From positions 62,001 through 126,000 of the forward strand of contig NZ_QAOK01000002.1 of NCBI RefSeq assembly GCF_003050865.1: 64,000 nt of DNA, given 5' to 3'. Position 1 is the first letter of the stretch. Each line of letters starts with the position of its first letter. A program made the translations under genes and the position numbers. Below the pieces are notes generated by a model. That model searched no databases. It had not been told where the DNA came from and was given only the letters and a program-made list of their open reading frames with translations. This document shows, piece by piece, positions 35,451-44,230 of the stretch. Origin of the DNA: Nitrosospira multiformis (GTDB taxonomy: Bacteria > Pseudomonadota > Gammaproteobacteria > Burkholderiales > Nitrosomonadaceae).

Positions 35451-36356
35451 ATGATTCATGCCGGGAAAAAAATCCTCGTATTCATCGCTCTGCTTATTTC
35501 AGCCTCCCTGTCGATGGCGGATGCCGCGATTCCGCCTCTCAAAGCCCGTGTTACCGATCTTACCGGTACACTTTCTGCAAACGAAGCTACCCAACTTGAG
35601 CAGAAGCTCGCCGCATTTGAAGCCAGGAAAGGCAGCCAGATTGCCGTATTGATCGTTCCCACCACCCAGCCTGAAACCATCGAACAGTATTCAATTCGGG
35701 TAGTGGATGCCTGGAAGCTGGGACGCAAGGGTATTGATGACGGTGTTCTGCTGCTGGTTGCAAAGCAGGATAGAACTGTGCGCGTGGAAGTGGGCTATGG
35801 TCTGGAGGGCGTGCTTCCGGACGCCGTGGCGAAGCGGATAACCGACGATATCATCGTGCCCGAATTCAGACAGGGCCGATTTGCGTCAGGCATAAATGCC
35901 GGTGTCGATCGAATAATAGGGGTAGTCGAAGGAGAGTCCTTACCCCCACCTCCCGCCCGTTCCGCACATGGCGGCGATTCTTCCGCTGCCGCCGATATTC
36001 TGGTGAATAATATTATTTTTGTCTTTATCCTGCTCTTCATTGCGGCCAAGGTATTTCAGTCCATTTTCGGCCGCTTTCTCGGTGCGACGCTGATGAGCGC
36101 AGTGGCAGCCATTATCGTCTGGCTGGTATTCGCTTCGATATTACTTGCCTTGATCGCCGCTGCCTTTGCGTTTTTCATCAGCCTGTTCGGCCATGCCGGC
36201 AGCGGAATTTACAGAGGAGGGCGCGGCTGGCCGGGTGGCTTTGGTGGTTATGGAGGATGGGGTGGCAGGGGCGGTCCCGGCGGCTTCGGCGGTGGCGGGG
36301 GTTTCGGCGGAGGCGGGGGGGGCTTCGGTGGCGGCGGCGCCTCAGGGAGATGGTAG
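35451..36356 (+). CDS. TPM-domain protein, YgcG family, with Gly-rich tail
   Basis: Exported membrane protein of 301 residues. A signal peptide is followed by the TPM domain (ARVTDLTGTLSANEATQLEQ, then SQIAVLIVPTTQPETIEQY, DDGVLLLVAKQDRTVRVEVG and YGLEGVLPDAVAKRI). Two or three membrane helices come next (ILVNNIIFVFILLFIAAKVF, LVFASILLALIAAAFAFFI). The last 45 residues are almost entirely Gly, with Phe/Trp/Tyr/Arg. The TPM fold is associated with photosystem II repair in plants (TLP18.3) but unknown in bacteria. It is in an operon with lemA and a second TPM gene. Confidence 0.88.
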   Translation: MIHAGKKILVFIALLISASLSMADAAIPPLKARVTDLTGTLSANEATQLEQKLAAFEARKGSQIAVLIVPTTQPETIEQYSIRVVDAWKLGRKGIDDGVLLLVAKQDRTVRVEVGYGLEGVLPDAVAKRITDDIIVPEFRQGRFASGINAGVDRIIGVVEGESLPPPPARSAHGGDSSAAADILVNNIIFVFILLFIAAKVFQSIFGRFLGATLMSAVAAIIVWLVFASILLALIAAAFAFFISLFGHAGSGIYRGGRGWPGGFGGYGGWGGRGGPGGFGGGGGFGGGGGGFGGGGASGRW

Positions 36357-36857
36357 ATGGATTTCACGCGAGTACTGCGGCATCTTTTTACAGGACCATT
36401 GGCGGTGCGCAAGGCATTTCCCGCTACAGCCCTTACCGCTATCGAACATGCGATCGCACAGTCGGAATTCGGTCATCGGGGAGAAATCCGCTTTGCAGTG
36501 GAGGCGGCACTGGATATGCTGCCTCTGGTGAGAGCAACATCGGCACATGATCGGGCTATCGAAGTATTTTCGCAGTTGCGCGTGTGGGATACCGAGCATA
36601 ACAACGGTATCCTGATTTACCTGCTTCTGGCCGATCACAATGTCGAAATCGTTGCTGACCGGGGCATCGACGCGAAGGTCGGCCATGAAAAGTGGGAAAC
36701 CATCTGCCGTGAAATGGAAACCCATTTCAGTCAGGGGAAGTTTGAATCCGGGGTCATCAGTGGAATCCAGGCAGTGGGTTGTCATTTGCACGAGCATTTC
36801 CCGCTCGGGCGGGAAAGTGGGGAAAATGAACTGTCCAACAGACCAGTTATCCTGTAG
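36357..36857 (+). CDS. TPM-domain protein
   Basis: Cytoplasmic or membrane-associated TPM-domain protein of 166 residues, without signal peptide. Recognisable features are TALTAIEHAIAQSEFGHRGE, RFAVEAALD, RAIEVFSQLRVWDTEHNNGI and LIYLLLADHNVEIVADRGID. Its ATG follows immediately after the stop of the upstream TPM gene (zero gap). It is the third gene of the lemA-TPM-TPM cluster, a recurring set in betaproteobacteria whose role is not established. Confidence 0.88.
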   Translation: MDFTRVLRHLFTGPLAVRKAFPATALTAIEHAIAQSEFGHRGEIRFAVEAALDMLPLVRATSAHDRAIEVFSQLRVWDTEHNNGILIYLLLADHNVEIVADRGIDAKVGHEKWETICREMETHFSQGKFESGVISGIQAVGCHLHEHFPLGRESGENELSNRPVIL

Positions 36858-36884
36858 GCATTACGGCCGATAATTCCACAATAG

Positions 36885-36930
36885 CCTTCGATGTACCCCT
36901 AGATTCCCCTAAATTCCCCTAAATTCACTC
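36885..36930. repeat. Short tandem CCCCTAAATT-like repeats
   Basis: Between convergent genes the words GATTCCCCTAAATTCCCCTA and a further CTAAATTCA occur in tandem. It is a small, low-complexity direct repeat with no clear function. Confidence 0.4.
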
Positions 36931-38203
36931 AGTGCCCCTTGTGTGCGCCAATGAGATGAAGAGAATCCTCGATGCTCTGGTTGTGCAGGTGCCACTGGCG
37001 TATCACCGCCATGATCACGGCTACGAACAGGCCGAACAGAATAATCACCGTATACACATGCACGTCAAAGCTCACCAGCAACGCATACAGTCCCAGCATA
37101 GTGAGAATACTGAGATTCTCGTTGAAATTCTGGACAGCAATAGAGTGACCGGCGCCCATCAGGATGTGACCGCGGTGTTGCAGCAGTGCATTCATTGGCA
37201 CGACAAAAAATCCGGCAAGTCCGCCAATCAGCATGAGAAGCGGAATGGCAATCCACAACTCGCGGGCAAAAATCATTGCCATTACCACAATGCCCATGGC
37301 AATGCCCAGAGGAATCACCTTCACGGAATGCCGGAGTGACACTATTCGTGCTGCAAGGACTGCGCCTATGGCAATGCCGACGGCGACTACGCCCTGGAGT
37401 TGCGCCGCCTTGCTCAAGGGATAACCGAGGGCAACATCTGCCCATTTCAGCACGATGAATTGCAGCGTTGCACCCGCGCCCCAGAAAAGGGTTGTTACCG
37501 CCAGTGAAATCTGCCCCAGTTTGTCTGCCCACAGTAGCCTCATGCAGTGACCGAATTCATGCACGAGAAACATTGGATTTTTCCTGAGAATGCGGTGATC
37601 GACTCCCGTGTTGGGGATGTAAAGATTGAAGATGGCAGCAGCAGTATAAAATATGGCGATGAGCAGTATGCTTGCTTCCGGTACAGTGTCCACGCCGGTA
37701 TCGATCAAGGGAAAATCGAACGACAGCAGGACAGCGGAGATGGCTGGCGAGATCAGCAAGCCGCCCAACACCGTGCCCAGTATGATGGAGGCCACGGTCA
37801 AGCCTTCGATCCAGCCATTGGCGATGACGAGTTTTTCGGGCGGCAGCAGTTCAGTCAGTATCCCGTATTTTGCGGGGGAATAGGCGGCCGCGCCAAGCCC
37901 GACTACCGCGTAGGCGGCAAGCGCGAAGTACTGGTGCATGGCCAGGAAAAGCAGGCTGCAGCCCACAATCTTGATCGCATTGCTGATGAACATGACGCGG
38001 CCCTTGGCCATGGAATCCGCGAAGGCTCCGACGAAAGGCGCGAGGATCACGTAAAAGAGAACAAACACAAACTTGAGCATCGGAGTGAGATAAGCGGGCG
38101 CGTGCAGCTCCACCAAAAGGGCAATGGCAACAACCAACAGCGCATTGTCGGCTAGCGAAGAAAAAAACTGGGCCGCCATAATGGTATAAAATCCGCGTTT
38201 CAA
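36929..38203 (-). CDS. lplT: Lysophospholipid transporter LplT
   Basis: MFS transporter of 424 residues with about twelve helices, which flips lysophospholipids across the inner membrane for reacylation. The N-terminus GFYTIMAAQFFSSLADNALL and the following LTPMLKFVFVLFYVILAPFV are typical of LplT. The acyltransferase aas, its usual partner, is not adjacent here. It is divergent from alr at 38411, the usual lplT-alr neighbourhood of betaproteobacteria. Confidence 0.9.
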   Translation of the reverse strand: MKRGFYTIMAAQFFSSLADNALLVVAIALLVELHAPAYLTPMLKFVFVLFYVILAPFVGAFADSMAKGRVMFISNAIKIVGCSLLFLAMHQYFALAAYAVVGLGAAAYSPAKYGILTELLPPEKLVIANGWIEGLTVASIILGTVLGGLLISPAISAVLLSFDFPLIDTGVDTVPEASILLIAIFYTAAAIFNLYIPNTGVDHRILRKNPMFLVHEFGHCMRLLWADKLGQISLAVTTLFWGAGATLQFIVLKWADVALGYPLSKAAQLQGVVAVGIAIGAVLAARIVSLRHSVKVIPLGIAMGIVVMAMIFARELWIAIPLLMLIGGLAGFFVVPMNALLQHRGHILMGAGHSIAVQNFNENLSILTMLGLYALLVSFDVHVYTVIILFGLFVAVIMAVIRQWHLHNQSIEDSLHLIGAHKGH

Positions 38204-38410
38204 GCGTTTTCTCCTAGAACTTGACCTTCTTTTTAACGATGAGGCGTGGCATTATACAACGGTCGTCGGACCCTCTCCTGATGGAAAATTTCAAACCTTT
38301 GATGCTGCCCAAAAAATACCTGGTCTGGAGCACTCATAACAACTCTCGTTCCCGCAAAATCCCTTCAAAGAAAATCTTCAAGAAAAACTTCCGGATATCC
38401 CTGAATTACC

Positions 38411-39484
38411 ATGTCGCGTCCCATTCAAGCGTTGATTGATCCCGCCGCGCTCGAGCACAACCTGGCTATCGTTCGTCGACATGCGCCGCGTTCACGCGTG
38501 ATGGCGGTCATCAAGGCGGATGCATACGGTCACGGGTTGTTGCGCGCTGCCGAGGCCCTGGCGGAGGCAGAGGGATTTGCCCTGCTCGAACTGGATGCTG
38601 CCGTGCGTTTAAGAGAGGCGGGCTATCGCCAGACGATTCTGTTGCTAGAAGGTTTTTTCGACGTAGACGAACTGCGCTGGATCGAGCAATGCCATTTAAG
38701 TACCGTGGTGCATCACCCCGAGCAGCTTGCCATGCTGGAGGCGGTTCGACGGCGTGCAACGCTGGATGTATTTCTGAAGCTCAATAGCGGCATGAACCGG
38801 CTCGGATTTACACCCCAGGAATTTCCCGCTGCGCTGGAGCGCCTCAAGGCGAATTCCGCGGTGCGGCAAATCACCCTCATGACCCATTTTGCATGTGCCG
38901 ACGAATCGGACAGAAACGACAGCATTGCAGCGCAACTGCAATGTTTCAACCTGGCTGCGGGAGGGAGAAATATGCCTCGTTCGCTCGCGAATTCTGCCGC
39001 CATTCTTCGTTTTCCCGAAGCACATGCTGACTGGGTGCGTCCCGGCATCATGCTTTATGGTTCCTCACCGCTTGCTCACACAACCGCAGAGCAACTGGGT
39101 TTGCAACCCGCCATGACTGTATCGAGCAGAATTATCTCTGTGCAAACACTCAGGCCAAGCGACGGCGCGGGTTACGGGTACGCTTTTCGGGCGGACCGAT
39201 CGATGCGAGTGGGCATAGTTGCAGGGGGCTATGCTGATGGCTATCCCCGCCATGCTCCTACCGGTACCCCGGTGCTTGTAAAGGGAAGACGAACACGGGT
39301 TGTGGGACGCATCTCCATGGACATGCTGCATGTGGACCTGAGCGAGATCGAAGATGCGGGCGTAGGCAGCCCGGTAACGCTATGGGGGAGGGGCATGCCG
39401 GTTGATGAGGTTGCGCAGGCCGCTGGTACACTGGGCTATGAACTGTTGTGCGCGATCGCGCCGAGAATGCAAAGGGTAACGTAA
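38411..39484 (+). CDS. alr: Alanine racemase
   Basis: PLP-dependent racemase of 357 residues, supplying D-alanine for peptidoglycan. The lysine that binds PLP is K35 in VMAVIKADAYGHG. The catalytic tyrosine region is VGIVAGGYADGYPRH with the preceding GAGYGYAFRAD, and VVGRISMDMLHVDLS is the conserved C-terminal motif. It is a complete, normal-length enzyme. It ends before two hairpins, one a strong bidirectional terminator shared with the ppiC-like gene. Confidence 0.96.
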   Translation: MSRPIQALIDPAALEHNLAIVRRHAPRSRVMAVIKADAYGHGLLRAAEALAEAEGFALLELDAAVRLREAGYRQTILLLEGFFDVDELRWIEQCHLSTVVHHPEQLAMLEAVRRRATLDVFLKLNSGMNRLGFTPQEFPAALERLKANSAVRQITLMTHFACADESDRNDSIAAQLQCFNLAAGGRNMPRSLANSAAILRFPEAHADWVRPGIMLYGSSPLAHTTAEQLGLQPAMTVSSRIISVQTLRPSDGAGYGYAFRADRSMRVGIVAGGYADGYPRHAPTGTPVLVKGRRTRVVGRISMDMLHVDLSEIEDAGVGSPVTLWGRGMPVDEVAQAAGTLGYELLCAIAPRMQRVT

Positions 39485-39503
39485 GCAGGAAGCGCTTTGG
39501 AAG

Positions 39504-39532
39504 CGCATTGTCGGGCGGAGCCCGACAATGCG
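39504..39532. repeat. 13-bp inverted repeat after alr
   Basis: CGCATTGTCGGGC (39504-39516) and GCCCGACAATGCG (39520-39532) are exact complements with a three-base loop, directly after the alr stop. It resembles an extragenic palindrome; no uridine tract follows. Confidence 0.6.
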
Positions 39533-39604
39533 ATCGTCGAGCAATGGATCTACTCCATCCCATTCGCGCGTTTGCAGACAGATAGCTCAAAGATGCTTTC
39601 AGAC

Positions 39605-39636
39605 ACAAAAAAGGCAGCCTTGGCTGCCTTTTTTGT
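39605..39636. terminator. Bidirectional Rho-independent terminator
   Basis: ACAAAAAAGGCAGCC (39605-39619) and its complement (39622-39636) form a perfect 15-bp stem with T6/A6 tracts on each side. It lies between convergent alr and the ppiC-like gene and serves both strands. Confidence 0.92.
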
Positions 39637-39697
39637 ACTCCGGAGCGATGAGCTGCCGGGTAAAGGGAATGGGAGAATAAAGCTTATGGGAAGAAGC

Positions 39698-40495
39698 TTA
39701 CTCGACTTTCGCCTTCGAGCGCAGATCGTTGACCGAGGCCGCAAACTGACGCTGCAACACGCGCTGGGCCAGGTTTTGTTTTATTTCCTCGAATGGGGGA
39801 ATTTTCAGGGGTCGCACATCATCCAGACGGATCACATGCCAACCGAAGGGGGTTTTTACCGGCTGATCGGTGAGTTGGCCCTTGCGCAGCTTGGTCAAAG
39901 CCTCGGCAAAAGGTTGAACATAGCTTGCAGCCGGGCTCCAGTCCAGTTCGCCACCCTTGCTCTTGCTGCCCGTATCCAGGGATTTTTCCTCGGCAAGTTT
40001 GTCAAACTTTGTGCCTTTTTTTAACTTGGCGATAATGTCTTTGGCTTCTTCTTCTGTAGCCACCAGAATATGATGCGCCTTGTATTCCTTATCCCCCATC
40101 TGCGTCTTTACCGTTTCATATTCCTTATGCAGCTCTTCGTCGCTTACCGGGTGGTTCTTTATGTAATCGATCTGGTACGCTCTGACCATCGCTGTCTGGC
40201 GAGCCATGTCGAGCTGGGTGACAAAGTCAGGATCCCTGTCCAGTCCCTTCTTCTTCGCTTCCTGGGCGATTACCTCTTCAGTGATGAGATCCTCGCGCAA
40301 AGCTTTCCTCGCCTCCGGCGTATCCGGCTGCCCCTGGCCAGCACGCGCCTTCATTATGAATTCGAGGCGCGATTGAGGAATCGGCGTACCGTTCACCTTT
40401 GCCATGGTTGAGCCGGTCTGGGCCTGAACGGCCGTCGCGGCGATCACTCCGGAGATACCCAGTGCCGCAAGTCGAGTAAATTTCATAAAATGCAT
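39698..40495 (-). CDS. Periplasmic parvulin-type peptidyl-prolyl isomerase
   Basis: Exported PpiC/SurA-like foldase of 265 residues. A signal peptide (MKFTRLAALGISGVIAATAV, cleavage after VQA) is followed by an N-terminal SurA-like helical region and a parvulin domain from about residue 130: HHILVATEEEAKDII, then TGSKSKGGELDW and PVKTPFGWHVIRLDDVRP. It helps fold outer-membrane or periplasmic proteins. GAAGGAACC precedes the ATG. It is the last gene of a yciB-yciI-bolA-ppi cluster conserved in betaproteobacteria. Confidence 0.92.
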   Translation of the reverse strand: MHFMKFTRLAALGISGVIAATAVQAQTGSTMAKVNGTPIPQSRLEFIMKARAGQGQPDTPEARKALREDLITEEVIAQEAKKKGLDRDPDFVTQLDMARQTAMVRAYQIDYIKNHPVSDEELHKEYETVKTQMGDKEYKAHHILVATEEEAKDIIAKLKKGTKFDKLAEEKSLDTGSKSKGGELDWSPAASYVQPFAEALTKLRKGQLTDQPVKTPFGWHVIRLDDVRPLKIPPFEEIKQNLAQRVLQRQFAASVNDLRSKAKVE

Positions 40496-40507
40496 GAAGG
40501 TTCCTTC

Positions 40508-40783
40508 TCAGTGGATCGAATCAAATTCCTCGGGAGTATACGCTTTTACACTTAAGGCGTGAATATTCTTGTGCATCATCTCGCCCAGGGCATCGTAAAC
40601 CAGCCGGTGCCGCGCCAGGGCCGACTTGCTGATGAATTGATGTGAGACGATGGTAAGTAAATAGTGCCCGCCTCCTGCTTTGGCGCCTTCATGTCCCGCA
40701 TGGCGCGCGCTTTCGTCCGCAATCCGGATTACCGCAGGCTCCAGAGCAGCGAGCTTCTGCTTCATCAATTCGATAGTGTTCAT
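40508..40783 (-). CDS. bolA: BolA family protein
   Basis: BolA-like protein of 91 residues, a class involved with monothiol glutaredoxins in iron-sulfur trafficking and in cell-shape regulation. Recognisable parts are MKQKLAALEPAVIRIADES, GGHYLLTIVSHQF and RHRLVYDALGEMMHKNIHAL. No glutaredoxin gene lies nearby. It sits 12 bases before the ppiC-like gene and after yciI, in a conserved operon. Confidence 0.93.
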   Translation of the reverse strand: MNTIELMKQKLAALEPAVIRIADESARHAGHEGAKAGGGHYLLTIVSHQFISKSALARHRLVYDALGEMMHKNIHALSVKAYTPEEFDSIH

Positions 40784-40799
40784 CCGGCCTCTGGTGAGG

Positions 40800-41105
40800 T
40801 TATGCCGGTAAAACCTTTTTGAATGGCTTCACCATCACTTTTGCATAGACGCCCGAAGTGGCGTAGGGATCCGCTTCCGCCCAAGCCTGGGCTGCTTCGA
40901 GCGACTCGAATTCGGCTACGATCAGGCTCCCGGAAAATCCTGTCGGCCCGGGATCGGGGCTGTCAATCGCGGGATATGGACCGGCTAAAACAAGGCGGCC
41001 GTCTTCCTGCAACGCCTTGAGGCGTTCAAGATGCGCAGGACGCACCGCCATTCTCTTTTCAAGACTGTCGGGCACATCCTCGCCACTTATTGCATATAGC
41101 ATCAT
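40800..41105 (-). CDS. YciI family protein
   Basis: Small protein of 101 residues with the YciI dimeric alpha/beta-barrel fold. The catalytic-type histidine and aspartate are in [20 protein letters not shown] and GPYPAIDS, with [14 protein letters not shown] near the end. Function is uncertain. It overlaps yciB by four bases and precedes bolA by 16. Confidence 0.9.
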   Translation of the reverse strand: MMLYAISGEDVPDSLEKRMAVRPAHLERLKALQEDGRLVLAGPYPAIDSPDPGPTGFSGSLIVAEFESLEAAQAWAEADPYATSGVYAKVMVKPFKKVLPA

Positions 41106-41647
41106 GCCTCTTTATCCTCGTCAGTCACCATGTATTTCCCCAGCATCAATCCCTGCAATACGACAAAAACCAGCATGAAGCCCATAAAGCCGAACAGCTT
41201 GAAGTCAACCCAGGTTTCAGTAGAGAAATTGAAGGCGACATAGAGGTTGGCGGCGCCCATAAATGCAAAAAACGCTGCCCAGCTCGCGTTCACCCGGACC
41301 CAAACCGTTTCCGGCAGGGTGAGCTGTTCTTTCATCATCGTCCGGATAAAATTTTTCTTGAAAACCGCCTGGGCTATCAACAGTGCGGCCGCGAATAGCC
41401 AGTAGAGCACGGATGGTTTCCATTTGATGAATGTTTCATCCTGCAGAATAAGTGTTGCGCTGCCGAAGACGACTATGAGAACCAGACTGACCCACAGCAT
41501 GGTATCGACTTTGCCATGGCGGAACCATACCCAGCCGATCTGCACAAAAGTGGCGCCAATCGCTACAGCAGTGGCGGCATAGATGCCATAAATCTTGAAA
41601 GTGATGAAAAACAGGATTACCGGAAAGAGATCAAAAAGAAATTTCAT
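41102..41647 (-). CDS. yciB: Intracellular septation/cell-envelope protein YciB
   Basis: Inner-membrane protein of 181 residues with about five helices, related to YciB/IspA, which interacts with division and elongation machinery. It begins [20 protein letters not shown], the family signature, which sets ATG 41647 rather than the longer open frame to 41695; [20 protein letters not shown] follows. It heads the yciB-yciI-bolA-ppi cluster. Confidence 0.93.
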   Translation of the reverse strand: MKFLFDLFPVILFFITFKIYGIYAATAVAIGATFVQIGWVWFRHGKVDTMLWVSLVLIVVFGSATLILQDETFIKWKPSVLYWLFAAALLIAQAVFKKNFIRTMMKEQLTLPETVWVRVNASWAAFFAFMGAANLYVAFNFSTETWVDFKLFGFMGFMLVFVVLQGLMLGKYMVTDEDKEA

Positions 41648-41740
41648 CGCGATGGAGTTTGAGCGGACACAGTTATTTGAGAGTGCGGGGCGCAATTAGC
41701 AAAGCGCATTGCGTCCCATTTAACTTCCCTTGCTGCCCGT

Positions 41741-42151
41741 TTATTCAGTCTTCGAAGAATCTCGATCGAGTTTGAGGGAAGCGGAATTGATGCAGTAGCG
41801 CAGTCCGGTCGGAGCAGGGCCATCCTCGAATAGGTGACCGAGGTGCGCGTCGCAGCGGGCGCACAACACTTCTACCCGCCGCATGAAATGGCTGTTATCT
41901 TCCTGGTTGACGACATTTTCCGATCGGGCAGGCTGCCAGAAAGAAGGCCATCCCGTACCGGAATCGAATTTGGTCTCCGAGTCAAACAAGGGGGCCCCGC
42001 AGCAGGCGCAACGATACACGCCCTGATCGTGGCAGTTCCAGTATTCCCCTGTGAACGCCCGCTCTGTCCCTTTTTCGCGGCATACATGATACTGCTGCGG
42101 GGTCAGCTGGTTTTCCCATTCCTGCTCGGATTTAACAAGCTTGTTGCTCAT
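41741..42151 (-). CDS. msrB: Peptide-methionine (R)-S-oxide reductase
   Basis: MsrB of 136 residues, which reduces methionine-R-sulfoxide in damaged proteins. Zinc-binding CxxC pairs are CACCGAPLF and [10 protein letters not shown]; the substrate motif is [11 protein letters not shown], and the catalytic cysteine is in RYCINSASL. Full length. It is adjacent to, but 94 bases upstream of, the yciB operon on the same strand. Confidence 0.96.
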   Translation of the reverse strand: MSNKLVKSEQEWENQLTPQQYHVCREKGTERAFTGEYWNCHDQGVYRCACCGAPLFDSETKFDSGTGWPSFWQPARSENVVNQEDNSHFMRRVEVLCARCDAHLGHLFEDGPAPTGLRYCINSASLKLDRDSSKTE

Positions 42152-42202
42152 GATTCCTCTTCCGGAAAAAATTGATGCTCCTGAATAAGATGATGAACAC
42201 TC

Positions 42203-43420
42203 TCAATGCAGATGTATGGGCGCTACTTCACCTTCTTCTGGGAATTCTGCATGCACGATTTCGCCATCCGCATTGGGAAACAGCGGTCCCCCGCATTCTT
42301 CGCAGTACTCCATAAGAAAATGCTCTTGCAGCAGGATAGTTTGTGTCACTCCGCATTCCCGCAGCGCTGCCTCGATCTGAGCGACGCTATCTGTATTTTC
42401 ATCCTCATCCCCTACCAGTCCCCAGATGATGCCGTAGAGCACGTTGTCCCGATCCTTGAGGGTGAAGCCAATGCGATATTCCTCCAGCCACTGATCATAG
42501 AAAGGCGCGATCACTGCACGCAACCTGTCTGGGGAAATACTCAGAGTGGTTTCCAGAAAATCAACCGTGGCACGCACCGAATAGGGGCGGGCCAGGCGGT
42601 CCGCCGCGCGCCATGCTGAAAAGAAGCCATCCGGCATCAGCAGTTCAAACGCACAGCCCTGGAATAGCGGCAGCAGCACTGCGGTACCGTGAGTCTGCCA
42701 TGCGTGCAGTATCTGCTCTTTGGAGAACTGGAGGGTGGAAACGTTGCTGCCCTTGTGCTCGCCCGCGTCCCCCTGCTGCCAGCGGAACATAGGTTTTCCC
42801 TGAGGGACCGCGACCCCGCCGAGGAGATAGCGGGTATCAGAAAGAAACCGTCCCGTTTCAGCAAGCTGCTGTGGGTTCATATGCAAATCGCGTTGTCCTG
42901 TCACCGCTGCCGACCAGAGTTTGCGAGCCAGTTCATGTGTAAGATGATAGCCTCTTGGCAATTGATCGGGGCTGAAAAGACAATCCGCAAGCGCAAGCCG
43001 GGCATCGTCCGCCAACACCTGCACCTGCAACTGCCCGCGAAGTTCGGAAAGCACGGATTCTGCCATTGGTCCCGAGGGAATCGAAAAACGTGACCAGGTG
43101 AGCACCGGTACAGCAAACATTAAAACGTCGTAAGTGTGATCCCCTCGCGTGAATATGCTGCATTCTATTGCAGCTTCGATGGCATACATGAATTCACTGT
43201 AGCCTCCAGGATCAGCATCATAAAGCTGATCCAGCGCAGCTTCGAGATTCTGATCGTCCCCCGTACGCAGTTGGGCATGTATTTTTGCCGCAAGGCGATT
43301 CTCCCAGAAGGCGTCTTCTACGCGACTGCCGGAGGCGGCAAGTCCCGTTGCCAGGCGCACAAGCTCCTGAACCATGCGCGCAGACTTGGTGCGATGAGGG
43401 ACGCGAAGTTTTTTCATCAA
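42203..43420 (-). CDS. DUF2863 family protein
   Basis: Conserved betaproteobacterial protein of 405 residues of unknown function, which I match to DUF2863. Most is soluble and without motifs I can assign. The C-terminal part has a zinc-ribbon-like YCEECGGPLFPNADGEI and an acidic tail. It is upstream of msrB on the same strand, with 51 bases between them. No membrane segments are evident. Confidence 0.7.
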   Translation of the reverse strand: MMKKLRVPHRTKSARMVQELVRLATGLAASGSRVEDAFWENRLAAKIHAQLRTGDDQNLEAALDQLYDADPGGYSEFMYAIEAAIECSIFTRGDHTYDVLMFAVPVLTWSRFSIPSGPMAESVLSELRGQLQVQVLADDARLALADCLFSPDQLPRGYHLTHELARKLWSAAVTGQRDLHMNPQQLAETGRFLSDTRYLLGGVAVPQGKPMFRWQQGDAGEHKGSNVSTLQFSKEQILHAWQTHGTAVLLPLFQGCAFELLMPDGFFSAWRAADRLARPYSVRATVDFLETTLSISPDRLRAVIAPFYDQWLEEYRIGFTLKDRDNVLYGIIWGLVGDEDENTDSVAQIEAALRECGVTQTILLQEHFLMEYCEECGGPLFPNADGEIVHAEFPEEGEVAPIHLH

Positions 43421-43713
43421 ATTGGCGTCCTGGATGGTTAAAGAATTATTTTAACCTAAATCCTGAATTCCCTGATATTTTGAAGCACTTATTGAGTCGG
43501 CGAGCAAGCAGTACAAGCGTCATATCGGATCAGATGGTCCGGCAGACAGCAAAGCGTGGCATAAAGCAGGCTGCGAAGCATAGCCGGAGGCAGGCGAGTA
43601 CAGCATGCCTCTCCGTCAGGGAATCGCCTCCTACGCCCTCCTGTGCCCTTTCCGGCCCCCTCCGCAGGGTTGCGGAGGAGGTCACTCGCCATCATCAGTT
43701 CCGATACGCTTCC
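43421..43713. other. Gap downstream of the precursor-peptide genes
   Basis: A minus-strand open frame at 43489-43695 is cysteine-containing but has no ribosome binding site, and its DNA resembles repetitive intergenic sequence. I see no supported gene here; a terminator for the peptide genes might be expected but none is clear. Confidence 0.4.
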
Positions 43714-43950
43714 TCAAAACCTTTCACGAACAGGCCCCCACGGAAGGAAGGGACACAAGGTCGCGTCACAGCTACAAGCTCCGGATGCAGGATTGCAATT
43801 GCAAAACAGTGTGCATCCCGGTCCGAGATCTATCGTTCGCATCATTTGCGGAATCACCGTTGTGCCATTCATGGAACCCTGCCTGCTCTTGAAATAATTC
43901 CCGGTTGTTTTGTAAACCGACGACTCCGCGCTAAATCCTGGTATGTTCAT
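43714..43950 (-). CDS. Putative RiPP-like precursor peptide 1 (Cys-rich core)
   Basis: Peptide of 78 residues. Leader-like start MNIPGFSAESSVYKTTGNYF, then a middle with TVIPQ (32-35 for VIPQ), and a C-terminal core rich in cysteine: C46, C50, C52, C59, C61 and C66, in GPGCTLFCNC and GACSCDATLC. C50-C61 form CxC-x6-CxC, exactly matched in the neighbouring peptide. AAGGAGATAAATC precedes the ATG, a very strong ribosome binding site. It is the last gene of the protease cluster. It has no signal peptide. It resembles small proteins beside PatG-like proteases; whether it is processed, modified or secreted is not known. Confidence 0.7.
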   Translation of the reverse strand: MNIPGFSAESSVYKTTGNYFKSRQGSMNGTTVIPQMMRTIDLGPGCTLFCNCNPASGACSCDATLCPFLPWGPVRERF

Positions 43951-43985
43951 GATTTATCTCCTTTCAATCAGTGCAGCGATATTTC

Positions 43986-44207
43986 CTAAAGCTCCCCCAA
44001 TACCGCATGAATTGCCCGTATGGCACCATGTTCCGATTTACAGATACAGATGTCGGTTGCAGCATCACAGTCGCATGTCCATTCCTGCAGCTTTATGCGT
44101 TGAGGGATAACTGATCCCTCTACCCGATGCATTGGCCCTGGCAACCGCCGAGCGATAGTATTTGTGCGACGAAGCGAGGCCTCAGCAGTAAATCCTGGCA
44201 TATTCAT
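43986..44207 (-). CDS. Putative RiPP-like precursor peptide 2 (Cys-rich core)
   Basis: Peptide of 73 residues. The start MNMPGFTAEASLRRT is nearly the same as peptide 1's; SVIPQRIKLQ follows, and the core has four cysteines (45, 47, 54, 56) in WTCDCDAATDICICK, the same CxC-x6-CxC spacing as peptide 1. ATG 44207 was chosen because AAGGAGGTGTGAA, close to the perfect anti-16S sequence, precedes it; the longer frame to 44234 is spurious. It lies 24 bases after the PatG-like gene. The last 17 residues lack cysteine and may be a follower or part of the product. Confidence 0.72.
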   Translation of the reverse strand: MNMPGFTAEASLRRTNTIARRLPGPMHRVEGSVIPQRIKLQEWTCDCDAATDICICKSEHGAIRAIHAVLGEL

Positions 44208-44230
44208 TTCACACCTCCTTCTTTGGAAAA

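Noticed and set aside
43489-43695. Third possible cysteine-containing peptide downstream of the RiPP-like genes
   Set aside because: It lacks the MN[IM]PGF leader and a ribosome binding site, and its DNA looks like repetitive intergenic sequence.
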